Of a DNA stretch of 11,988 nucleotides, positions 8,549-11,988 are shown one piece after another (positions within the stretch are counted from its first letter, which is position 1; the number at the start of each line of letters is the position of its first letter). Made by a program: the position numbers and the translations under genes. This DNA comes from Zetaproteobacteria bacterium (lineage in GTDB: Bacteria; Pseudomonadota; Zetaproteobacteria; Mariprofundales; Mariprofundaceae): the NCBI GenBank assembly GCA_021545665.1, contig JAJRTX010000090.1:1-11988 (forward strand). Reading direction: 5' to 3'. The notes beneath the pieces were generated by a model. It saw only the letters and a list, made by a program, of their open reading frames with translations. It had not been told where the DNA came from and ran no database searches.

Positions 8549-8812
8549 ATGGCTCGAGTAACTATTGAAGATTGTGTTCGTTATTATCCCAATCGCTTTG
8601 AAATGGTGCATCTTGCATCAAGACGCGCACGGCAGTTGCTTGTTGGCATGCCATCTTTACTTGGAACTGAAGGTGACAAGCCGCCTGTTGGGGCTTTGAG
8701 AGAGCTCGGTGAAGGTCTGGTAAGCTGGGACAGTCTGTTTGAAATGGATGAGCAAAATCGCAAACGTCTGGCTGCCTTTGCTGAAGCCGAAGCAGAGGCT
8801 GGAGCCATCTGA
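8549..8812 (+). CDS. rpoZ: RNA polymerase omega subunit
   Basis: This is the 87-residue omega subunit, which binds the beta' subunit, helps RNA polymerase assembly and in proteobacteria contributes to a ppGpp-binding site. The N-terminus MARVTIEDCVRYYPNRFEMVHLASRRARQL is very close to the family signature MARVTVEDC...NRFxLVxxAxxRARQ. KPPVGALRELGEGLVS (residues about 51-66) corresponds to the conserved second helix region. The Ala/Glu-rich C-terminal tail is variable in the family. ATG 8549 is supported by GTGGAGG upstream. The gene sits 82 bases after gmk and 48 before rel/spoT, so the three probably share a transcript, in line with its ppGpp role. Confidence 0.94.
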   Translation: MARVTIEDCVRYYPNRFEMVHLASRRARQLLVGMPSLLGTEGDKPPVGALRELGEGLVSWDSLFEMDEQNRKRLAAFAEAEAEAGAI

Positions 8813-8860
8813 GGCATTTGCTGCACATCGTGTATTAATGGTTCAATGTAAGTTTGAATT

Positions 8861-11029
8861 GTGAGTAGAATTTTTGAGATTACAGAGCGTATAGCCGCGT
8901 ATGCGCCGCGAGCTGATCTCAATCTGATTAACCGGGCCTATGTTTTTGCTGCCCATGCCCATGCCGGGCAATCTCGCCAGTCTGGTGAACACTACATTAC
9001 GCATCCACTGGCTGTAGCCAACATCCTTGCCAGTCTTGGCATGGATGAATCGACAATTGTTACCGGTTTATTGCATGACACGGTAGAAGATACCAGTGTC
9101 AGTCTGAAGGATATTGAGCAGCATTTTGGTTCCGATGTGGCCAAACTGGTCGATGGCGTAACAAAAATTGGTAAAATTCACTTTACCGCCTCGGATTCCT
9201 CCGAACATCAACAGGCTGAAAATTTTCGTAAAATGATTCTGGCTACAGCCAAGGATCTGCGGGTGTTGATTGTTAAACTGGCAGATCGTTTACATAATAT
9301 GAGGACTCTGGGCTTCATGCCTGAAGAGAAACGTGAATCTATAGGTAAAGAAACCATACAGATTTATGCCCCTCTGGCCCATCGCCTTGGCATTCACTGG
9401 GTTAAGCAGGAGATGGAGGATCTGGTATTCTCACATCTGGAAAAAGACGCTTATAATCTACTGTTGGAAGAAATGCATGGTCGCCTTGAAGGCTTGAATC
9501 AAACCCGAGAGCGCTTGGAAATAATGATTCAGGAGGCTTTGCAACGTCAGGGGGTGAAAGCTCAGGTGCAGGGGCGCATGAAACATCTGTATAGTATTTA
9601 TGAAAAAATGCAGCGCAAACACGTAAACTTTGATGAGATTTTTGACCTGGTAGCATTCCGGGTGATTGTTGAGAACACCATGACCTGCTATCAGACACTG
9701 GGGGTTATTCACAGCTTGTATCGTCCTGTGCCGGGACGATTCAAAGACTATATTGCCTTGCCCAAGCCAAATGGTTATCAGTCTTTGCATACGACTGTAA
9801 TTGGACCGGAAAACTTTCGTATTGAGGTGCAGGTGCGCACAGAGGGAATGCACACCTACGCAGAGGATGGTGTGGCAGCACACTGGATTTATAAAGATAG
9901 TAATGTGACAAAAAAAAATCAGGATGATTTTCAGTGGCTTAAGCAGCTTACAGATTTACTGCAAGGGGCGGATAACCCTAGTGAATTTCTGGAAAATGTA
10001 CGGCTTGATCTGTTTGTGCAGGAGGTTTACGTATTCAGTCGTGATGGCGATATTTTTGCCTTGCCGAGAGGCGCAAGACCACTGGACTTTGCCTATGCTG
10101 TTCATACTGAAATTGGCCATCATTGCATAGGTGTGCGCATCAATGGAGAAATGACTGATTTTTCAACTCGCTTGCATAATGGAGATGAGATTGAGATTAT
10201 GACCAGTCCGGATCAATCTCCAAGCAGACAGTGGTTACAATATGTTAGAACGCCCCGCGCCAGGCAATCAATCCGCCAGTGGTTCAAGCGTCAGGAGCGG
10301 GATGCCAGCCTCAGGATAGGTGAACAGGTGCTCGATAAAACAATCGGCAAACATAATAATGTAGGTTCAGCAGTTCTTGAACATCTGGAGTGTGCTGATC
10401 TGGATACATTGAAGATTCGATTGGGGCGCGGTGAAATTCCAATTCATGTGATGTTGGCTGCATTAAATCAGGGTAGATCTTTACCGTTGAAACTTGCCGG
10501 TATCGGGCGAACTCTGATGCATGCAGCGGAATGCTGTCACCCGATTCCTGGCGATCCGGTGCTGGGACGGTTCAGCCCTGGAGAGGGAATGGTACTGCAT
10601 CACCGAAAGTGCCCTCAGACGATGAAAAAGAACAAGGAGAACTGGCTGGAAGTTGAATGGGAGGCGCAGCCTGGTCAGTTGTTCAAGACAGGCATAGAAG
10701 TGCGCTCACATAATATTCGAGGCATGCTGGCTCGGGTTACCCAGAGTATTGCCGAAGCGTCTTCAAGTATTGAAGATCTGAAGCTGAAGCAACGTGGTGG
10801 CGCTATGACTGAACTACTGTTTTTGGTTGAAGTGGAAGATCGCAACCATCTGGCTTTAGTTTTACGCTCGATCAAGGCCGTTGACGGTGTAGCGCAGGTT
10901 CTTCGGCGTAATCAGGTAGGTTTAAGTGGGAAACCAGAATCTCGGGCAATTAGAGAGACTCTGCGCGATTTTTTCAGTAGCCGAAAACCATCAGAGAAGA
11001 AAGATGAAAAGGAAAAAAAGAATGAATGA
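8861..11029 (+). CDS. spoT: Bifunctional (p)ppGpp synthetase/hydrolase, Rel/SpoT type
   Basis: This 722-residue enzyme makes (p)ppGpp from ATP plus GDP/GTP and also hydrolyses it, controlling the stringent response. The hydrolase HD domain is intact: H48, H72-D73 and E76-D77 in LLHDTVED, and D142 in LADRLHNM. The synthetase domain (about 235-345) has GRFKDYIALPKPNGYQSLHT with R293-F-K295-D296, the RxKD form typical of bifunctional rather than RelA-only enzymes, and E322/Q324 in IEVQVRT. The TGS domain covers about 386-448. A Cys/His cluster (C558, C559, H560, H581, C584) marks the zinc-finger/CC region, and an ACT domain spans about 612-685. GTG 8861 is chosen because TGA lies at 8855 in frame; the Shine-Dalgarno is weak. 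The tail is rich in Lys and Glu and overlaps ridA by 8 bases. It could equally be named rel. Confidence 0.96.
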   Translation: MSRIFEITERIAAYAPRADLNLINRAYVFAAHAHAGQSRQSGEHYITHPLAVANILASLGMDESTIVTGLLHDTVEDTSVSLKDIEQHFGSDVAKLVDGVTKIGKIHFTASDSSEHQQAENFRKMILATAKDLRVLIVKLADRLHNMRTLGFMPEEKRESIGKETIQIYAPLAHRLGIHWVKQEMEDLVFSHLEKDAYNLLLEEMHGRLEGLNQTRERLEIMIQEALQRQGVKAQVQGRMKHLYSIYEKMQRKHVNFDEIFDLVAFRVIVENTMTCYQTLGVIHSLYRPVPGRFKDYIALPKPNGYQSLHTTVIGPENFRIEVQVRTEGMHTYAEDGVAAHWIYKDSNVTKKNQDDFQWLKQLTDLLQGADNPSEFLENVRLDLFVQEVYVFSRDGDIFALPRGARPLDFAYAVHTEIGHHCIGVRINGEMTDFSTRLHNGDEIEIMTSPDQSPSRQWLQYVRTPRARQSIRQWFKRQERDASLRIGEQVLDKTIGKHNNVGSAVLEHLECADLDTLKIRLGRGEIPIHVMLAALNQGRSLPLKLAGIGRTLMHAAECCHPIPGDPVLGRFSPGEGMVLHHRKCPQTMKKNKENWLEVEWEAQPGQLFKTGIEVRSHNIRGMLARVTQSIAEASSSIEDLKLKQRGGAMTELLFLVEVEDRNHLALVLRSIKAVDGVAQVLRRNQVGLSGKPESRAIRETLRDFFSSRKPSEKKDEKEKKNE
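11009..11013 (+). promoter_or_regulatory. Ribosome binding site of ridA inside the rel coding region
   Basis: AAGGA lies eight bases before ATG 11022 and within the last codons of rel/spoT. It favours ATG 11022 over the in-frame ATG at 11004. Confidence 0.7.
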
Positions 11030-11411
11030 AGTTACAGCTATCTATTCAGATCATGCGCCAAAGGCAGTGGGGCCATACAGTCAGGCCGTAAAGTATGCGG
11101 GAATATTATATACTTCCGGCCAGATAGGACTGGTTCCTGCAACAGGGCAGCTGGTTGCCGATGATATTGAATCTCAGGCCGGACAGGTGATGCAAAACCT
11201 TAGTGCTGTAATGAATAAAGCTGGAGTAGAGCTGACGGATATTCTGAAAGTAAATATTTTCCTTACCGATATGGGTGATTTCCCATGCGTAAATGAAATC
11301 TATGCTGCATGGCTGACAGAACATCGTCCTGCTCGGGCTACCGTAGCCGTGGCCGCTTTGCCGCTGGGGGCGAAAGTGGAAATGGATTTAATCGCCCGCA
11401 TTCCTGAATAA
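11022..11411 (+). CDS. ridA: Reactive intermediate/imine deaminase RidA
   Basis: This is a 129-residue YjgF/YER057c/UK114 protein. RidA trimers hydrolyse 2-aminoacrylate and similar enamines/imines released by PLP enzymes, protecting other PLP enzymes from damage. Family motifs are complete: APKAVGPYSQAV (12-23), YTSGQIGL (30-37), VNIFLTDM (77-84), HRPARATVAVAALPLGAKVEMD (101-122) with R105, which binds the substrate carboxylate, and E120. Length is standard (E. coli RidA is 128). ATG 11022 is preferred for its AAGGA site and because it gives the family N-terminus; it overlaps rel by 8 bases, suggesting coupling. A ridA gene after spoT/rel is a common arrangement. No gene follows it on the same strand except the broken recombinase. 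Confidence 0.96.
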   Translation: MNEVTAIYSDHAPKAVGPYSQAVKYAGILYTSGQIGLVPATGQLVADDIESQAGQVMQNLSAVMNKAGVELTDILKVNIFLTDMGDFPCVNEIYAAWLTEHRPARATVAVAALPLGAKVEMDLIARIPE

Positions 11412-11432
11412 AGAAAAACACCCGCAGGGCAG

Positions 11433-11474
11433 CTTGCTAGCAAGGATTAGAAAGCCTTAGCTAATCGCTCTTTT
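11433..11474 (+). terminator. Weak terminator-like structures after ridA
   Basis: A perfect 12-bp palindrome, CTTGCTAGCAAG (11433-11444), is followed at once by GATTAG (11445-11450), a 10-base loop and CTAATC (11461-11466), then GCTCTTTT. The second hairpin with its short T-run is the likelier stop for the gmk-rpoZ-rel-ridA transcript. The stem is only 6 bp and AT-rich, so this is tentative. Confidence 0.3.
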
Positions 11475-11518
11475 CCCGGTTGTAGATGCGCCGAAGTATT
11501 TATTGTTGAATGGAAATA

Positions 11519-11536
11519 GGCGAAAATGGTTTCGCC
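11519..11536. repeat. Perfect 7-bp hairpin in the intergenic region
   Basis: GGCGAAA, an ATGG loop and TTTCGCC form a perfect hairpin. No T-run follows on either strand, so a simple terminator role is unlikely. It may be an operator, a remnant of a mobile-element end, or chance. Confidence 0.4.
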
Positions 11537-11618
11537 CCATTTCACGATGAATACGCAGGGAGAAGCAGATACCTCGAGCCGTTTTTTTGATTCGTTTCTT
11601 TTCTGGATAAGCTTCAGT

Positions 11619-11660
11619 TATAGTACAATTGACCGATAAGTAAGGTAAGCGAGGTCAATT
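11619..11660 (+). promoter_or_regulatory. Inverted repeat and possible promoter before the recombinase fragment
   Basis: AATTGACC (11627-11634) and GGTCAATT (11653-11660) are a perfect 8-bp inverted repeat directly abutting ATG 11661. The right arm overlaps the Shine-Dalgarno GAGG (11651-11654). TATAGT at 11619-11624 could be a -10, with only a weak -35. Transcription from there would place the repeat at the very start of the mRNA. It may be an operator or an occluding hairpin. Confidence 0.4.
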
Positions 11661-11852
11661 ATGTCTAAGAAATCCTATTCATATATACGTTTTTCAACTC
11701 CAGAACAGATCAAGGGTGATTCACTACGCCGTCAGCTTGAAGGATCAAGGCAATGGGCTGATGAGAATGATTATGAATTAGATACCTCGCTGCGTGATAT
11801 GCAGAGCCTTGTAAAGCAAAGGCTAGCTATTGACCCGATACAGGTTCGGTAA
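11661..11852 (+). pseudogene. Truncated serine recombinase N-terminus
   Basis: The first 46 codons read as the start of a serine-recombinase (resolvase/invertase, large type) catalytic domain. YSYIRFSTPEQ carries the catalytic Ser12 and the conserved Arg10, and GDSLRRQLE and LDTSLRD follow the family. After residue 46 the sequence leaves the family. The next 17 residues (starting MQSLVKQRLAIDP) do not match a recombinase, and the frame stops at 11850-11852. The rest of the catalytic domain and the DNA-binding domain are missing, so the product is not active. The loss coincides with mobile-element sequence to the right. GAGG lies six bases before the ATG. The gene was probably part of a prophage or integrative element. 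Confidence 0.75.
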
Positions 11853-11988
11853 TCCCCCCATTTATAACCGAAGTTAGAAGTAGAGGTTAAGCAGCTAACG
11901 CCAGTTTTTGAACCGGGGTTATGCCACCGACGGCCATATTAGGTCGCTCATTATTGTACGTCCATAACCATCGGGTAGCGTACTCCTG
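11853..11988 (-). mobile_element. 3' end of an IS3-family insertion sequence, continuing beyond the window
   Basis: The transposase 3' end plus about 34 bases downstream of its stop belong to an IS3-type element inserted in minus orientation. The run of C at 11854-11859 (GGGGGG on the element's own strand) probably lies close to the terminus. The exact terminal inverted repeat and target duplication cannot be set without the other end, so the left boundary is uncertain by perhaps 20-30 bases. Confidence 0.6.
11887..11988 (-). CDS. IS3-family transposase OrfB, C-terminal part (partial)
   Basis: Read on the minus strand, the last 33 codons include TRWLWTYNNERPNMAVGG followed by ITPVQKLALAA and TAA at 11887-11889. 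The YNNERPNMAxGGITPxQKLA ending is the well-known C-terminus of IS3-family rve (DDE integrase) transposases. The gene runs past the right edge of the window, so the catalytic D, D and E residues cannot be inspected and activity is unknown. It lies head-on against the truncated recombinase, which it or an earlier insertion probably disrupted. Confidence 0.9.
   Translation of the reverse strand, partial: QEYATRWLWTYNNERPNMAVGGITPVQKLALAA

Noticed and set aside
9458..9883. 141-codon minus-strand frame opposite rel
   Set aside because: Antisense to the conserved synthetase domain, with no ribosome site or family motif.
11645..11651. GTAAGCG, which matches the start of IS66-family termini
   Set aside because: Only 7 bases match. 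It lies inside the leader of the recombinase fragment, upstream of intact recombinase codons, so it is not at the point where the sequence breaks.

Overview
This window looks like part of a chromosome from a Gram-negative proteobacterium of moderate to low GC content. LptG, HflK/HflC, a DUF2065 (YjeT) protein, a YfhL-type ferredoxin and the order gmk-rpoZ-spoT/rel all point that way. I cannot fix the genus. A zetaproteobacterial or gammaproteobacterial origin would fit the gene order, but that is inference only.

Layout from left to right: (1) Bases 28-195 hold the degraded C-terminal end of a DDE transposase. (2) Bases 425-2554 (minus) encode a membrane hybrid histidine kinase. Its input region resembles the DSF sensor RpfC and is joined to a PAS domain, an HDFxN-type kinase core and a receiver. 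(3) Bases 2764-3537 (plus) encode an inositol-monophosphatase/SuhB-family enzyme with a readable promoter and ribosome binding site. (4) Bases 3623-4681 (minus) encode the LPS-export permease LptG, without its usual partner lptF beside it. (5) Bases 5014-7203 (plus) form the hflK-hflC-DUF2065 membrane-protease-regulator cluster. (6) Bases 7204-7657 are a non-coding gap holding a 161-bp near-perfect palindrome with about 25-bp inverted termini and a flanking TAGT duplication, probably a MITE. (7) Bases 7658-11411 (plus) are a compact block: ferredoxin, an 11-codon leader reading frame, gmk, rpoZ, bifunctional rel/spoT and ridA. (8) From 11412 to the end is a mobile-element junction. It has the first ~46 codons of a serine recombinase, then unrelated codons, then the 3' end of an IS3-family element on the minus strand that runs out of the window.

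How the parts work together: Gmk makes GDP from GMP, omega is the RNA-polymerase subunit that helps bind ppGpp in proteobacteria, and Rel/SpoT makes and degrades (p)ppGpp from GDP/GTP. The block therefore links guanine-nucleotide supply to the stringent response. RidA, which clears reactive enamines, overlaps the end of rel and is probably translationally coupled to it. HflK and HflC form the inner-membrane SPFH complex that holds FtsH.

The core genes are conventional. The less ordinary signals are the palindromic element upstream of the ferredoxin-gmk-rel block, the gmk leader frame, the RpfC-like hybrid kinase and the mosaic of broken mobile elements at the right edge. I did not find a clearly new multi-gene system.
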